Positions 14,131-24,245 are shown, numbered from the stretch's first letter. The stretch: DNA of 46,436 nt from Acidobacteriota bacterium (GCA_028749205.1 JAQULR010000001.1:16404-62839), one strand, 5' to 3'. The notes: generated by a model not told the origin, from the letters alone. A program made the numbers and translations.

Positions 14131-15606
14131 ATGGATATCGAAAGGGAACGAAATTATCAGAGAAGAAAAGCTCAAGCTTCAAGGGTCCGAACTATCGCCC
14201 GGTTAATTCCAGTTATTAAAAGCATTAAGCCTGTAGCCTATCACCTGCTTAGTTCCTGGGAAAAGCAGATACGCAAAAACGCAGAAATTGATATAGCCAA
14301 AGGACATGAGCCTCCGGGGGCTATAAGAGACCGAATGGAGATAGGGGTGGCTGTTCTCAGGACTATTGGCCGGGCCATAATAGAAGATAGAATTTCTTCA
14401 GCCACCATTGAGAAACTTCTCAATATATTGGTCGGTGAGGCTATCATTAAACAGGGTGACAAAGCAGCCAAGGAAGAATTCAGAGCCAGATTCGGAAGTG
14501 CCCCCCCAGCTTTCGTTCTAATAAGCCCTACCAAAAAATGCAACCTCCTATGTACCGGTTGTTATGCTGATTCAGACAGGACAGAGATTAAATTATCCTG
14601 GCCAGTTTTAGACCAGATTGTGAGTGAGGCCAGGGAGCTGTGGGGTTGCAGATTCTTCGTCTTAAGCGGTGGCGAGCCTCTTCTTTATAGAGATGAGGGT
14701 CACACCATAATGGATTTGGTAGAAAAACACAGCGATTGTTTTTTCCTTATGTACACCAACGGGACTCTGATTGATGAAAAGATGGCCAAAAGAATGTCCC
14801 TGGCCGGCAATATAATGCCAGCAATTTCGGTGGAAGGACTTAAAGAGAGAACGGAAGCAAGACGAGGTCGGGGGATTTTTGACCGTATCCTGAAGGCCTT
14901 TGACAATCTGAGACAAGAAAAGGTCTTTTTTGGAATTTCGGTGACTATTACCAGAGAAAATGCTTATGAGGTTTTTTCTGACGAAACTATAGATTTCTAT
15001 TTTAATCAACAGAAAGTTAATTTTGCCTGGGCATTTCAGTATATGCCTATCGGCCGGGCTTATACTCTGGACTTATTGCCAACTCCTGAGCAAAGACGTT
15101 GGATGTTCCAGAGAACCTGGGAGTTGGTTTATGATCGGCATCATTTTCTCATTGATTTCTGGAACAGCGGGACCGCTACTAAAGGTTGTATTGCCGCCGG
15201 TCGCTCGGGGGGTTATCTGGTTGTAAACTGGGATGGCTCAATAACCCCATGTGCTTTTATTCCCTATTCTCCAATTAATATCAATGATATCTACAATCAG
15301 GGCCAGAACCTTAACCAAATCTGGGAACATCCCTTCTTAGCTGATCTCAGAAAGTGGCAGAAAGAATACGGTTACTCCAAGAACCACTCCAAAGAAGGGC
15401 CGGTTAAAAATTGGATCATGCCCTGTCCTATGAGGGATCACTTCCGCGATATGTATGAGCTTTTACAGAAACACCATCCCAAACCGCTTGACCAAAATGC
15501 CGCTGAGGCTTTATCTGACCCGGATTATTATAAAGGCCTGGTTGAATACAACCAAAGGGTAGCCGATTTGATGGATCCTATTTGGGAAGAAAAATATATC
15601 CGATGA
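14131..15606 (+). CDS. radical SAM enzyme with SPASM-like C-terminal region
   Basis: This 491-residue protein has a helical N-terminal region (about 1-125) and then a radical SAM core. It carries CNLLCTGC (C137, C141 and C144; CX3CX2C for the SAM-cleaving 4Fe-4S cluster) and the SAM-binding SGGEPLLY (179-186). The C-terminal part has GCIAAGRSGGYLVVNWDGSITPCAF followed by MPCPMRDHF, cysteine spacing that resembles a SPASM/twitch auxiliary-cluster domain. A strong AGGAGAGG ribosome-binding site precedes the ATG. It is monocistronic, between a permease and the convergent manC. The substrate is unknown: SPASM enzymes modify peptides or proteins, but related cores also act on lipids and cofactors, and no convincing substrate peptide gene adjoins it. 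Confidence 0.85.
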   Translation: MDIERERNYQRRKAQASRVRTIARLIPVIKSIKPVAYHLLSSWEKQIRKNAEIDIAKGHEPPGAIRDRMEIGVAVLRTIGRAIIEDRISSATIEKLLNILVGEAIIKQGDKAAKEEFRARFGSAPPAFVLISPTKKCNLLCTGCYADSDRTEIKLSWPVLDQIVSEARELWGCRFFVLSGGEPLLYRDEGHTIMDLVEKHSDCFFLMYTNGTLIDEKMAKRMSLAGNIMPAISVEGLKERTEARRGRGIFDRILKAFDNLRQEKVFFGISVTITRENAYEVFSDETIDFYFNQQKVNFAWAFQYMPIGRAYTLDLLPTPEQRRWMFQRTWELVYDRHHFLIDFWNSGTATKGCIAAGRSGGYLVVNWDGSITPCAFIPYSPININDIYNQGQNLNQIWEHPFLADLRKWQKEYGYSKNHSKEGPVKNWIMPCPMRDHFRDMYELLQKHHPKPLDQNAAEALSDPDYYKGLVEYNQRVADLMDPIWEEKYIR

Positions 15607-15711
15607 TTAACCAGGTCGGATTTGATTGGTTTACCAGGTATGGACATTTATTTTAAGCTGAGCTAAATAATTTTTAATTAGAGAAGCTACTGCTATTTTA
15701 GCTTTATTAAC

Positions 15712-16833
15712 TTACACATATTCTGGGAGATCCTTTTTTAGTTTTTCTACCAGCTCTTTGACCCTCTGGTCCTGATCTTTTTTACAGATAAGGAGAGCAT
15801 CTCCAGAATTGATCACCATCAGATTTTCAACCCCAATGAGAGCAGTTATTTGCCCTGGATTAAGGACCAGGCAATTTCTGGCATCCAGCGTCAGTAACCG
15901 ATCCCGGGAACTATTGCAAGCTTCATCCTTAGGTAAATACTCATAAAGGCTACCCCAGGACCCCAGGTCCGACCAGCCAAAATTGCCGGGATTCATGAGT
16001 GAACCAGTGACTTTTTCAATCAGGGCATAGTCGATAGAAAGGGCCGGGATTTCCCGGAAAACCCGGGCAATTTCTCGGCGATCATGCCTTCTTAAAGCTG
16101 AGAGCAGCTTAATCCAGGCCGAGAAAAGTTCAGGGGCAAATTCTCTTAAATTTTCCTCAAAGGTATCCGCCCGCCACAGAAAGATTCCGCTATTCCAGTA
16201 ATAGTCTCCTGATTGAATAAATTCCAGGGCCGAGGGTAAGTCGGGTTTTTCTCTAAATCCTTTTACTTTATAGAATTTCTCACCGTCAACTTTTTTGCTA
16301 TGTTTAGAGGAGATATGGATATACCCATAGGCAGTAGCCGGAGAAGTTGGGGGAATGCCAAACATAACTATTTTTTTAAATTCATAGGCCGCCCTGGCTG
16401 CTCTTAGCAACTTCTCTCTAAAAGCTTCTACCTCACTTATAAAATGGTCTGCCGGCAGAGCTATCATGACAGCTTCAGGATTTTCCAAATATATAACTGC
16501 AGTAGCCAGAATCAATGAAGCTGCTGTATTACGAGCCTCAGGCTCGACCAGAAAATTTTTTTCAGGTAGCCTGGGAAGCAGCCGTCTGAGGATTCTGGTC
16601 TGGCTGGAAATCGCCACCGAATAAATCCTGGAATTTGGCACCAATCCTTTAATCCTATTGACAGTTTCTTCAATCAGCGGCTTGTCGCTGGTGATCTTAA
16701 GATACTGTTTAGGACTCCGCTGGCGGCTTAGAGGCCAGAAGCGAGTGCCGCTCCCACCGGCTAAAACGATTGCTCTCAGGTCAATTTCCCCTGTTCCGGA
16801 GAGTTTAGACGACTTTATTTTGTTCATAGCCAT
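15712..16833 (-). CDS. manC: mannose-1-phosphate guanylyltransferase
   Basis: This enzyme makes GDP-mannose from mannose-1-phosphate and GTP, for glycans. It has the nucleotidyltransferase signature IVLAGGSGTRFWPLSRQRSPKQYL, the metal-binding ALPADHFI and the product-site block GNFGWSDLGSW. It lacks the isomerase domain of bifunctional ManC/ManA proteins. The longest frame starts at 16866 inside the mutase gene. I choose ATG 16833 (373 aa) because GAGG sits 5 nt before it, and the mutase stop TGA forms part of that Shine-Dalgarno (TCATGAGGTAAAAATG), so translation is coupled. Together with the upstream mutase it forms the two-step mannose-6-P to GDP-mannose route. Confidence 0.92.
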   Translation of the reverse strand: MAMNKIKSSKLSGTGEIDLRAIVLAGGSGTRFWPLSRQRSPKQYLKITSDKPLIEETVNRIKGLVPNSRIYSVAISSQTRILRRLLPRLPEKNFLVEPEARNTAASLILATAVIYLENPEAVMIALPADHFISEVEAFREKLLRAARAAYEFKKIVMFGIPPTSPATAYGYIHISSKHSKKVDGEKFYKVKGFREKPDLPSALEFIQSGDYYWNSGIFLWRADTFEENLREFAPELFSAWIKLLSALRRHDRREIARVFREIPALSIDYALIEKVTGSLMNPGNFGWSDLGSWGSLYEYLPKDEACNSSRDRLLTLDARNCLVLNPGQITALIGVENLMVINSGDALLICKKDQDQRVKELVEKLKKDLPEYV

Positions 16834-16840
16834 TTTTACC

Positions 16841-18235
16841 TCATGATAGGTTTTTTTCACCATCAAGCTTTTTTATTGCTTCTTCTAATATCTGCTGAAT
16901 TTCTTTCTGTATCTTTTTCAGAGCCTCAGGGCTGTTAGCTTCAAATCGCAAAACTATAACCGGCTGAGTGTTGGAAGCCCGGAGCAATCCCCAACCATGG
17001 TCAAAAACCGCCCTCACTCCATCTATGTCTATTAACTGGCGGATATCAGGCCGGCGGCTAAGAGCTTCCTTAACCAGCTCGACAATCTTAAATTTGACTG
17101 CGTCAGAAGCATAGATACGGATTTCTGGTGTACTATATGTTTTTGGCAGATCAGCCAGATGCTCGGAAAGCTTTTTGCTGGACTGAGAAATTATTTCCAG
17201 CAACCGAGCTGAGGCATAGATGGCATCATCAAAGCCAAACCAGCGGTCGGCAAAAAAGATGTGTCCACTCATCTCCCCAGCCAGCAAGGCCCGTTCTTCC
17301 TTAATTTTCTTTTTTATCAGGGAGTGACCGGTCTTCCACATAATCGCCTTGCCGCCCAGGCGTCTAATTTCATCATAAAGGACACTGGAGGCCTTCACTT
17401 CCGAGATTATGGCCGCGCCCGGATACTTGGCCAGAAGGTCTCGGGCAAAAATTATCATTAGCTGGTCCCCCCAGATAATTTCACCGGTTTCATCCACCGC
17501 TCCGATCCGGTCAGCATCCCCATCATAGGCCAGGCCGAGTTCGGCACCACTCTCAATTACTTTGGTCTTTAATTCTTTAAGGGCTTCGGGAAGGGTCGGA
17601 TCCGGATGGTGATTGGGAAAGCGGCCATCCATTTCAGTATAAAGCTCAATAACTTCCGCTCCCAACCTTTTGAAAAGCGGGGCAGCTACCGGTCCGGCCG
17701 TCCCATTTCCGGCATCGATGACCACCTTGACAGGTCTTTGTAATTTGATCTGGCTGTTTACATAATCAAGGTAATCCGGGATTGGATTATAAGCTGTTTG
17801 CTGCCCTGGGCCCTGAGCCTTTATGATTTGTTTATCGTTGATGATATCATAAATATCCATGATTTCGGGTCCATGAAGGGTGTCTTCTCCTATCATCACC
17901 TTGAAGCCATTAAATTCAGGAGGATTATGAGAACCGGTTATCATAACCGCAGCTTCTTTTTTTTTGTAGAAAACAGTAAAGTAGACCAGCGGCGTCGGGA
18001 CTACCCCCAGGTCCACCACCTGGCAGCCTGAGGTCAAAAGCCCTTCTATCAGTCCCTTAGCCAGTTCAGGAGAGCTAAGACGGCAGTCCCTACCGACAGC
18101 CACTTCCTGTTTACCGGCTCTCTGAACCTTAGTAGCCACTCCTTTACCAATCTCTACCGCCAACTTTCTATTTAAATCTTCACCGACCACTCCTCGGATA
18201 TCATATTCTCGGAAAATTTCTTTCTTGAGTTTCAT
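16841..18235 (-). CDS. manB: phosphomannomutase/phosphoglucomutase
   Basis: This alpha-D-phosphohexomutase of 464 residues interconverts hexose-6- and hexose-1-phosphates. The phosphoserine loop TGSHNPPEFNGFK (S102), the magnesium site DGDADR (238-243), the sugar-specificity loop GEMSGHIFF and a C-terminal phosphate-binding RASNTQPVIVLRFEA are all present. Specificity may cover both glucose and mannose, as in AlgC-type enzymes; the adjacent manC argues for mannose. GGAGGAAGGG lies directly before the ATG. It is the first gene of the pair with manC. Confidence 0.93.
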   Translation of the reverse strand: MKLKKEIFREYDIRGVVGEDLNRKLAVEIGKGVATKVQRAGKQEVAVGRDCRLSSPELAKGLIEGLLTSGCQVVDLGVVPTPLVYFTVFYKKKEAAVMITGSHNPPEFNGFKVMIGEDTLHGPEIMDIYDIINDKQIIKAQGPGQQTAYNPIPDYLDYVNSQIKLQRPVKVVIDAGNGTAGPVAAPLFKRLGAEVIELYTEMDGRFPNHHPDPTLPEALKELKTKVIESGAELGLAYDGDADRIGAVDETGEIIWGDQLMIIFARDLLAKYPGAAIISEVKASSVLYDEIRRLGGKAIMWKTGHSLIKKKIKEERALLAGEMSGHIFFADRWFGFDDAIYASARLLEIISQSSKKLSEHLADLPKTYSTPEIRIYASDAVKFKIVELVKEALSRRPDIRQLIDIDGVRAVFDHGWGLLRASNTQPVIVLRFEANSPEALKKIQKEIQQILEEAIKKLDGEKNLS

Positions 18236-18572
18236 CCCTTCCTCCAGGCTTTTCTTAACTTTAATTAGATTATTTTTTAATAAAGCAACCTATAAATAGC
18301 TTAATATATTTTTTACCTTTTTTGAAACCTATTTTTTATCATCGTTTTTCTGAATTACTAAACTACTAATCGATCATTTGTCGAGGAGAGTCAGGAACCT
18401 GAAAGGGAAATTGGGCCCATAATACGATTTCCTAAAATCGGCCCGGGCCCAAGATTTTCCCGATCATCTGGCTCGCTTTCATGGCCAGCCAGAGATTCAC
18501 CAATTGCTTAAATGATTAAACGCCAACTGTATTTCTTTTATTATCAAATAGATAAGGCTATTCGCAGTCCTT
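18236..18572. other. 337-bp intergenic region between pyrG and manB
   Basis: This holds the 3' flank of pyrG and the upstream signals of manB. The AT-rich part at 18250-18340 probably contains the manB promoter, but no unambiguous -35/-10 pair stands out. A strong nested inverted repeat lies at 18411-18452. No gene is visible. Confidence 0.5.
18411..18452 (-). terminator. nested inverted repeat, probable pyrG 3' hairpin
   Basis: The outer arms TTGGGCCC (18411-18418) and GGGCCCAA (18445-18452) enclose inner arms CGATTT (18425-18430) and AAATCG (18435-18440) with a 4-nt loop. The structure lies about 120 bp past the pyrG stop. It could end pyrG transcription, although the T tract is poor on both strands, so a rho-dependent or mRNA-stabilising role is equally possible. 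Confidence 0.45.
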
Positions 18573-20171
18573 TTAGCGACTCCGGAAATTGTAGGCTGCT
18601 TTAATAAAAGAGCTAAACAACGGATGAGGTTCACTAGGCCTGGATTTAAATTCGGGGTGGAACTGACATCCAACAAACCAAGGATGCTTTTTGATTTCAA
18701 TAATTTCTGCCAGCCCGTAAACAGGGTTGCGACCTGAGATTACCAGGCCAGCCGAAGACAGAGTCTCTTCGTATTCCGGGTTGAATTCATAGCGATGGCG
18801 ATGCCGCTCGCTTACGAGTTCTCTTTGATATACAGAATAAGCCAGAGAGCCTTTCTTCAGCTGGCAATCATAGGCCCCAAGTCTCATCGTCCCTCCGAGG
18901 TCAGCATCTTTCTTTAGTAGGCGCCAAAGCCTGAAGATTTTATGCGGGGTGGCCTCATCGAACTCCTCGCTATTAGCCCTGTCCAGGCCGGCAACATTCC
19001 TGGCAAATTCTACAGTTGCACATTGCATTCCCAGGCAGATACCCAGAAAAGGAAGCTCATTTTCTCTAGCATAAGTTATGGCTTTTATCTTGCCTTCAAT
19101 TCCCCTTTGGCCAAAGCCACCCGGCACCAGTAAGCCATCTTTATCCTTCAGAACTTTCTGTGGTTGGCCTTCTTCCAGGGCTTCAGCTTCTATCCAATCA
19201 ACATTGACTTTAAGCCGGTTAGCCAGACCCCCATGGTCCAGCGCCTGGTAAAGACTCAGATAAGAATCGCGAAGTCCAATATACTTTCCGACTATAGCAA
19301 TATTAACCTCATCTTCAGGTTGATGCCAGCGTTGAACCAGTTCCTGCCAGGAGCCCAAATCAGGATTTCTCGTCTGAAGGCCAAGATTCTTAAGAATTAT
19401 GTTGTCTAAGCCCTCTTCGGCAAAATTTAAAGGAATATCATAGACAGAAGGAGCATCCATCGCAGGAACCACAGCTTCCAGCGGGACGTTGGTAAACATG
19501 GAAATTTTCGCTTTAAGCTCAGGTGAAAGCTCCCTGTTAGCCCGGCAGAGGAGGATATCTGGCTGTATACCAATCGCCCTGAGTTCCTTAACGCTGTGCT
19601 GGGTGGGTTTGGTTTTCAACTCCCCTGAAGCTTCTATTAATGGTATCAGGGTCATATGAATAAACAGGGTGTTCTCACTCCCTAAGGACAATCTCATCTG
19701 CCTTATAGCTTCCAGAAAAGGCTGGCTTTCTATATCTCCTACAGTTCCGCCAATTTCTACTATGACAATATCATTGCTTCCAGCAACTGAATAGAAGGCA
19801 TTTTTAATTTCGTCTGTAACATGAGGAATAACCTGGACTGTTTTCCCAAGGTAATCGCCCCGTCTTTCTTTTTTGATAATTAACTCATATATCTTCCCCG
19901 CCGTCCAGTTATGTGCCCTACTGGTTCTGGTAGAAGTAAAACGCTCATAGTGCCCGAGATCAAGATCAGTTTCGGCCCCGTCATCGGTCACATAAACTTC
20001 TCCATGCTGAAAAGGACTCATGGTTCCAGGGTCAACGTTCAAGTAAGGGTCAAATTTTTGGAGTGCTACCTTATATCCATGCGCTTCGAGCAATAAACCA
20101 ATAGAAGCAGCCGCTATTCCCTTGCCCAGCCCAGAAATGACCCCACCGGTTACAAAAATAAACCTGCTCAT
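18573..20171 (-). CDS. pyrG: CTP synthase
   Basis: PyrG converts UTP to CTP using ATP and glutamine-derived ammonia. The N-terminal synthetase domain (about 1-265) begins [22 protein letters not shown] and includes [16 protein letters not shown] and [12 protein letters not shown]. The C-terminal class I glutamine amidotransferase (about 290-530) has the nucleophile in FLGICLGMQ and the catalytic pair in QFHPEF. The length of 532 is normal. GGGAGA precedes the ATG, and TATAAT lies at 20204-20209 upstream. It is probably monocistronic, as the bactofilin gene upstream ends about 190 bp away. Confidence 0.96.
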   Translation of the reverse strand: MSRFIFVTGGVISGLGKGIAAASIGLLLEAHGYKVALQKFDPYLNVDPGTMSPFQHGEVYVTDDGAETDLDLGHYERFTSTRTSRAHNWTAGKIYELIIKKERRGDYLGKTVQVIPHVTDEIKNAFYSVAGSNDIVIVEIGGTVGDIESQPFLEAIRQMRLSLGSENTLFIHMTLIPLIEASGELKTKPTQHSVKELRAIGIQPDILLCRANRELSPELKAKISMFTNVPLEAVVPAMDAPSVYDIPLNFAEEGLDNIILKNLGLQTRNPDLGSWQELVQRWHQPEDEVNIAIVGKYIGLRDSYLSLYQALDHGGLANRLKVNVDWIEAEALEEGQPQKVLKDKDGLLVPGGFGQRGIEGKIKAITYARENELPFLGICLGMQCATVEFARNVAGLDRANSEEFDEATPHKIFRLWRLLKKDADLGGTMRLGAYDCQLKKGSLAYSVYQRELVSERHRHRYEFNPEYEETLSSAGLVISGRNPVYGLAEIIEIKKHPWFVGCQFHPEFKSRPSEPHPLFSSFIKAAYNFRSR

Positions 20172-20203
20172 TAGTATTTTCTCCCTATTATCATTTGAGG
20201 CCT

Positions 20204-20209
20204 ATTATA
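20204..20209 (-). promoter_or_regulatory. -10 element of pyrG
   Basis: TATAAT on the minus strand lies 33 nt upstream of the pyrG ATG, with no clear consensus -35 at 17 bp (TTTATG). Confidence 0.4.
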
Positions 20210-20364
20210 AACCTGCTAAGCAAACTCATAAAAGGGTATTTTTCTCTAAGCACTGGAATCACCCAGAAACTTTTAAGGCCTCGCCTGGGTAGGAAATACA
20301 CGAAGAAGCATTCATTCATAGACCACAAGTCTTTTATTATTGCTAACCGTTCCCAGATTAACCT

Positions 20365-20772
20365 TTAGCTTTTTATATCTTTCTTATCCTGCTCTTTTAT
20401 CGCCGAAGCCTCAGTGATTTCGCTGGTCTGACAATTGGCTTCAAGAAAGGCCCCTTCTTCTACCACTAATCGTGGAGTTACCAGGGTTCCATAAACACGG
20501 CCCTTGTTATGAACCTCAATCCTATCCTTAGCCTGCAGGTTTCCTCTGATTTCTCCATTTATAATAAGCTGGCCCACTTTGATATCTGCTTCGACCTTGC
20601 CTTTTTCTCCAACGATCAACATAGAATCAGAAAATATTTTCCCCTGAAAATATCCTTCTATGCGAAAAGAACCCTTAAAATTCATCTCTCCTTTTATCTC
20701 AGTCCCGTGATCAATCAGCCCCGCTAAACGAGATTCATCAACAAATTCTTTGCCTTTTTCTTTTTCTTTCAT
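20365..20772 (-). CDS. bactofilin
   Basis: This 135-residue bactofilin (DUF583) has the hallmark right-handed beta-helix core of short repeats: GTEIKGEMNFKGSFRIEGYF, GKIFSDSMLIVGEKGKVEAD, VGQLIINGEIRGNLQAKDRI and KGRVYGTLVTPRLVVEEGA. Charged disordered tails flank it. Bactofilins polymerise into cytoskeletal filaments. The ATG overlaps the parB stop (ATGA), making it the last gene of mnmE-mnmG-parA-parB-bac. Bactofilin linked to ParAB recalls the myxobacterial BacNOP/PadC-ParABS scaffold, so a role in organising segregation is a reasonable inference. Confidence 0.9.
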   Translation of the reverse strand: MKEKEKGKEFVDESRLAGLIDHGTEIKGEMNFKGSFRIEGYFQGKIFSDSMLIVGEKGKVEADIKVGQLIINGEIRGNLQAKDRIEVHNKGRVYGTLVTPRLVVEEGAFLEANCQTSEITEASAIKEQDKKDIKS

Positions 20773-21617
20773 TTCTTAACTCCTTTTATCTTATCATATA
20801 TGCGGTTAAGATCGTCCATGGAAAAATAGAAGATTTTTATTGAGCCCTTGTTCCGATTTCCTGTAATGGCCACCTTTGTCCCCAAATATCTTATCATTTC
20901 TTCCTCTATAGCTTTAAGGTCAGGATCTTCCAGACTTTTTTGAGCTCTTGGGGGCCTTTCCTTAAACCTCTGAACAAGCTTTTCTGTCTCTCTGACAGAA
21001 AGCTGCTTTTCCACTACCAGCTTTGAAGCCTGAATTTGCATACTACTATCTTCTAAAGCCAGAATAGCCCTGGCCTGACCCAGGGACAGCTGTCCTTCTC
21101 TAACCAACTTTTTTACTTCCTCCGGGAGCTTTAATAGCCTGAGGTAATTAGCCACCGAGGCCCGGTCTTTACCAACCTTATCAGCTATTTCCTGCTGAGT
21201 TAGTTCAAGCTCCTGGACTAACTGATTGAAGGCTTGAGCAACCTCAAGAGGATTTAAGTCTTGACGATGGATATTCTCAATCAACTGAATTTCTAGTTGT
21301 TTTTCTCGAACAATGTTCCTGATAATTACGGGAATCGATTTCAGCCCGGCTTTCTGTGCTGCTCTCCATCTTCGCTCGCCAACAATTATTTTATAGTAGT
21401 CTTGTTCTGGTGCCACCAGAATCGGCTGAATTATTCCAGTTTCGACTATAGACTTGGCCAGTTCATCAATAGATTGATCATCAAACTTAGTCCGCGGCTG
21501 CTGAGGATTCGGCTTGACTTTTTCAATTTCTACTTCAGCATAACGATCTTGCTTTAAGATCCCGAATTCATCTGGAATAAAGGTTCCAAGCCCTTTTCCT
21601 AACGCCTTTTTGGTCAT
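20769..21617 (-). CDS. parB: chromosome-partitioning protein ParB
   Basis: ParB binds parS, spreads as a CTP-dependent clamp and works with ParA in origin segregation. The 282-residue protein has an N-terminal KALGKGLGTFIP tag for ParA. The ParB/Srx CTP-binding domain follows (QPRTKFDDQSIDELAKSI, GERRWRAAQKAGL, ENIHRQDLNPLEVAQAF), then a helix-turn-helix (LTQQEIADKVGKDRASVANYL) and a C-terminal dimer domain. Its ATG overlaps the parA stop by 4 bp. Its likely site, a perfect parS, lies 0.8 kb upstream. Confidence 0.95.
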   Translation of the reverse strand: MTKKALGKGLGTFIPDEFGILKQDRYAEVEIEKVKPNPQQPRTKFDDQSIDELAKSIVETGIIQPILVAPEQDYYKIIVGERRWRAAQKAGLKSIPVIIRNIVREKQLEIQLIENIHRQDLNPLEVAQAFNQLVQELELTQQEIADKVGKDRASVANYLRLLKLPEEVKKLVREGQLSLGQARAILALEDSSMQIQASKLVVEKQLSVRETEKLVQRFKERPPRAQKSLEDPDLKAIEEEMIRYLGTKVAITGNRNKGSIKIFYFSMDDLNRIYDKIKGVKK

Positions 21618-22369
21618 TTTTTCATTAGCTCCTCTGCCAGTGTCAGATAGGCTTCAGCTCCCTTTGATTTTGGATCGTAGAGAACTATAGGCTTCCCGAA
21701 ACTGGGAGCCTCAGCCAGCCTTATACTCCTGGGGATTATAGTATTAAGCAGGACTCCTTGCAACGATTGTTTTATCTCTTCAGCCACCTGTCTGGATAGA
21801 TTGGTCCTTTCATCAAACATCGTTAAGAGAATGCCCTCAATATAAAGCTTAGGGTTGAAATAGGTCCTGACCATTTCCAGGGTGCGAAAAAGGTCTGGAA
21901 TCCCTTCCATGCAGAAAAATTCGGCTTGCACCGGGATGAGGATGGAATCCGAGGCGGTCAAGGCATTGATTGTCAGAAACCCTAAGGATGGTGGGCAATC
22001 AATCAAGATGAAGTTAAAGAGTTTTCTGATCTTTTCCAGGCTCATTTTGAGTCTATTTTCTCTGTCCTCAAGCTGGTAGAGTTCGGCCTCAGCCCCGCTC
22101 AATTCGGGAGAACATCCACAAAGGAAAAGATCGGTCATCTCAGTTTGAACCAGACAATTCATGACGTCCTGGCCATTTACCACAGCTTGATAGATGCCAT
22201 TACCTTTTTCTTTGGCCCGGCCAAGCCCCACGGTGGCCATGCCCTGAGGGTCCAAATCAACAATCAAGACCCTCAAGTTTTTAAGAGATAATGAAGCACC
22301 TAAATTAATAGCGGTGGTTGTCTTCCCGACACCACCTTTCTGATTGGCAATAGCTATGATCTTATTCAT
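21614..22369 (-). CDS. parA: chromosome-partitioning ATPase ParA
   Basis: This Walker-type ATPase forms DNA-bound gradients that move ParB-parS complexes. It carries the deviant Walker [15 protein letters not shown], the Walker A' [11 protein letters not shown] and [12 protein letters not shown]. The longest frame begins 9 codons upstream (MFHVEH...), but those codons are the translated parS palindrome. The standard start [13 protein letters not shown] (ATG 22369) gives 251 residues and overlaps the mnmG stop (ATGAATAA), so coupling replaces a strong ribosome-binding site. The rsmG/gidB gene that often sits between mnmG and parA is missing. Confidence 0.93.
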   Translation of the reverse strand: MNKIIAIANQKGGVGKTTTAINLGASLSLKNLRVLIVDLDPQGMATVGLGRAKEKGNGIYQAVVNGQDVMNCLVQTEMTDLFLCGCSPELSGAEAELYQLEDRENRLKMSLEKIRKLFNFILIDCPPSLGFLTINALTASDSILIPVQAEFFCMEGIPDLFRTLEMVRTYFNPKLYIEGILLTMFDERTNLSRQVAEEIKQSLQGVLLNTIIPRSIRLAEAPSFGKPIVLYDPKSKGAEAYLTLAEELMKK

Positions 22370-24245
22370 CTGGACCAGATGTTCCACGTGGAACATTATT
22401 CTTAAGATTCTTTTTTCGTATTACCTCAAGATATAGATAAATATTATAGAGAGCTGCCGGAGTAATTCCAGATATTTTTTTTATCTCTCCTATGGTTACC
22501 GGCTGGTTTTTTTCCAGCTTTTCTACCTGTTCTCTGGTCAGACCGGGAATCTCTTTATAATTAATACCAGAAGGAACCGAGAGGCTGTCAAGTTTCATTA
22601 TCCGGGCAATCTCTTTTTCCTGTTTGCGGATATAACCCTCATATTTTATCTCAGACTCGATAAACCTGGCCTCCTCGTCAGAAAGTTCAACAGGAAGGCT
22701 AACTTGTCTTTTAACTAATTTTAAATCTACATCAGGTCGCCTTAGATAATTAGCCAGAGTTGTGGCCTCCCCATTGGCCCCCTTAATTTTTTCGCGGTTC
22801 ATAAAATCAAAAACCAGCCTAACCTTTTCCTGTCTTTTTAGAAATTTTTTATAATCCTTCTCTGCTATCAATCCAAGATTGAATCCATAAGGTAACAAGC
22901 GTTTATCGGCATTATCAATTCTTAAATTAAGCCGGTATTCAGCCCGCGAGGTGAACAGGCGGTAAGGTTCTTCTAAGCCCATAGAAACCAGATCGTCTAT
23001 CAAAACCCCTATGTAGGCTTCATGTCTGCCAAGAATAAAGGGCTGTTGTCCCCGAAGATTCAGAACAGCGTTAATCCCAGCCATCAGCCCCTGGGCGGCA
23101 GCTTCTTCATAGCCTGAGGTACCATTAATCTGCCCGGCAAGATAAAGATTTTTGATGTTTTTGGTTTCCAGGGTCGGTTTTAGCCCTGTCGTACTGATGG
23201 CATCATATTCAATTCCATAGGCTGGCCGCAAAATCCTGGCCTGTTCCAGCCCAGGGATGGTGGTCAAGATTTCTTTCTGAACCTCATAAGGCAAACTGGA
23301 CGACAGTCCGTTAACATAAATCTCGGCCGTAGTTAGCCCTTCAGGCTCAAGGAAGAATTGATGGCGAAGATGATGAGGGAATTTGACTACTTTATCCTCA
23401 ATTGACGGGCAATATCGGGGACCAACACCTGTTATCTTACCGCTGAAAAGCGGAGATTTGTCTAAATTCTTCTTGATCACTTCATGAGTTTTCTGATTAG
23501 TGTAGCCTGCGTAACAAATAATCCGGTTTTCCAGTTTCCTACTTGTTCTTAAAGAAAAGGGGACAGGTTCATTATCACCTGGTTGAGGTGAAAATTTATC
23601 CCATTCAATACTGTTTTTGTCCAGTCTCATTGGAGTCCCGGTCTTCAATCTGATAACCTTAAATCCGGACTCTTTTAAGAATTCAGCCAGTTCTAAGGCT
23701 GCGGGTTCGTTGGCCCGCCCAGCAGGATAGCTGTTAAGCCCTATATGAATCAGACCGTTAAGAAAAGTCCCTGGGGTCAGAATGACCGCCCCAGCTTTTA
23801 TTCTGGTTCCATCCCGACAGATAATCCCTTTAACCTGACCTTCTTCAATGATTAACTCGCTGGCAATACTTTGAAATAATCTTAAGTTGTTTATTTTTTC
23901 CAGCCACTTCTTCATTGTTAAGCGATATTTAGCTTTATCGCATTGCGCTCGAGGTCCCTGAACAGCTCCTCCTCGACTGCGGTTCAAGAGCCTGAAATGA
24001 ATGCCAGTCTCATCAGCCAGAAGGCCCATTAAGCCACCCAGCATATCGATTTCTCTTACCAGATGCCCTTTGGCCAGGCCACCTATAGCGGGGTTACAAG
24101 ACATTTGGGCAATGGTCTCAAAATTAATGGTCAGCAGGCAGGTCGCTGCACCTAAACGGGCAGAGGCGGCGGCCGCTTCACAACCAGCATGGCCGGCTCC
24201 CACAACCACTACCTCAAATTCTTCATCAAAACGATTTTGGCTCAT
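22362..24245 (-). CDS. mnmG: tRNA uridine-5-carboxymethylaminomethyl modification enzyme MnmG (GidA)
   Basis: With MnmE, this FAD protein modifies U34 of tRNAs reading NNA/NNG codons. The 627-residue protein starts with the FAD-binding [18 protein letters not shown] and contains [48 protein letters not shown] and [17 protein letters not shown]. Its C-terminal helical domain binds MnmE. Its ATG overlaps the mnmE stop by 4 bp. The last codons ([11 protein letters not shown]) are encoded by the parS site, so this coding tail doubles as a centromere element. Confidence 0.96.
   Translation of the reverse strand: MSQNRFDEEFEVVVVGAGHAGCEAAAASARLGAATCLLTINFETIAQMSCNPAIGGLAKGHLVREIDMLGGLMGLLADETGIHFRLLNRSRGGAVQGPRAQCDKAKYRLTMKKWLEKINNLRLFQSIASELIIEEGQVKGIICRDGTRIKAGAVILTPGTFLNGLIHIGLNSYPAGRANEPAALELAEFLKESGFKVIRLKTGTPMRLDKNSIEWDKFSPQPGDNEPVPFSLRTSRKLENRIICYAGYTNQKTHEVIKKNLDKSPLFSGKITGVGPRYCPSIEDKVVKFPHHLRHQFFLEPEGLTTAEIYVNGLSSSLPYEVQKEILTTIPGLEQARILRPAYGIEYDAISTTGLKPTLETKNIKNLYLAGQINGTSGYEEAAAQGLMAGINAVLNLRGQQPFILGRHEAYIGVLIDDLVSMGLEEPYRLFTSRAEYRLNLRIDNADKRLLPYGFNLGLIAEKDYKKFLKRQEKVRLVFDFMNREKIKGANGEATTLANYLRRPDVDLKLVKRQVSLPVELSDEEARFIESEIKYEGYIRKQEKEIARIMKLDSLSVPSGINYKEIPGLTREQVEKLEKNQPVTIGEIKKISGITPAALYNIYLYLEVIRKKNLKNNVPRGTSGPDE
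22380..22395. other. parS: parS centromere site
   Basis: TGTTCCACGTGGAACA is a perfect 16-bp palindrome matching the bacterial parS consensus (TGTTNCACGTGAAACA, one position changed so that it becomes fully symmetric). It lies inside the last codons of mnmG, 11 bp upstream of the parA start. No second copy was seen in the window. Confidence 0.93.

Noticed and set aside
22370-22396. N-terminal extension MFHVEH... of ParA
   Set aside because: These codons are the parS palindrome read in frame. The family-standard start is the ATG at 22369.
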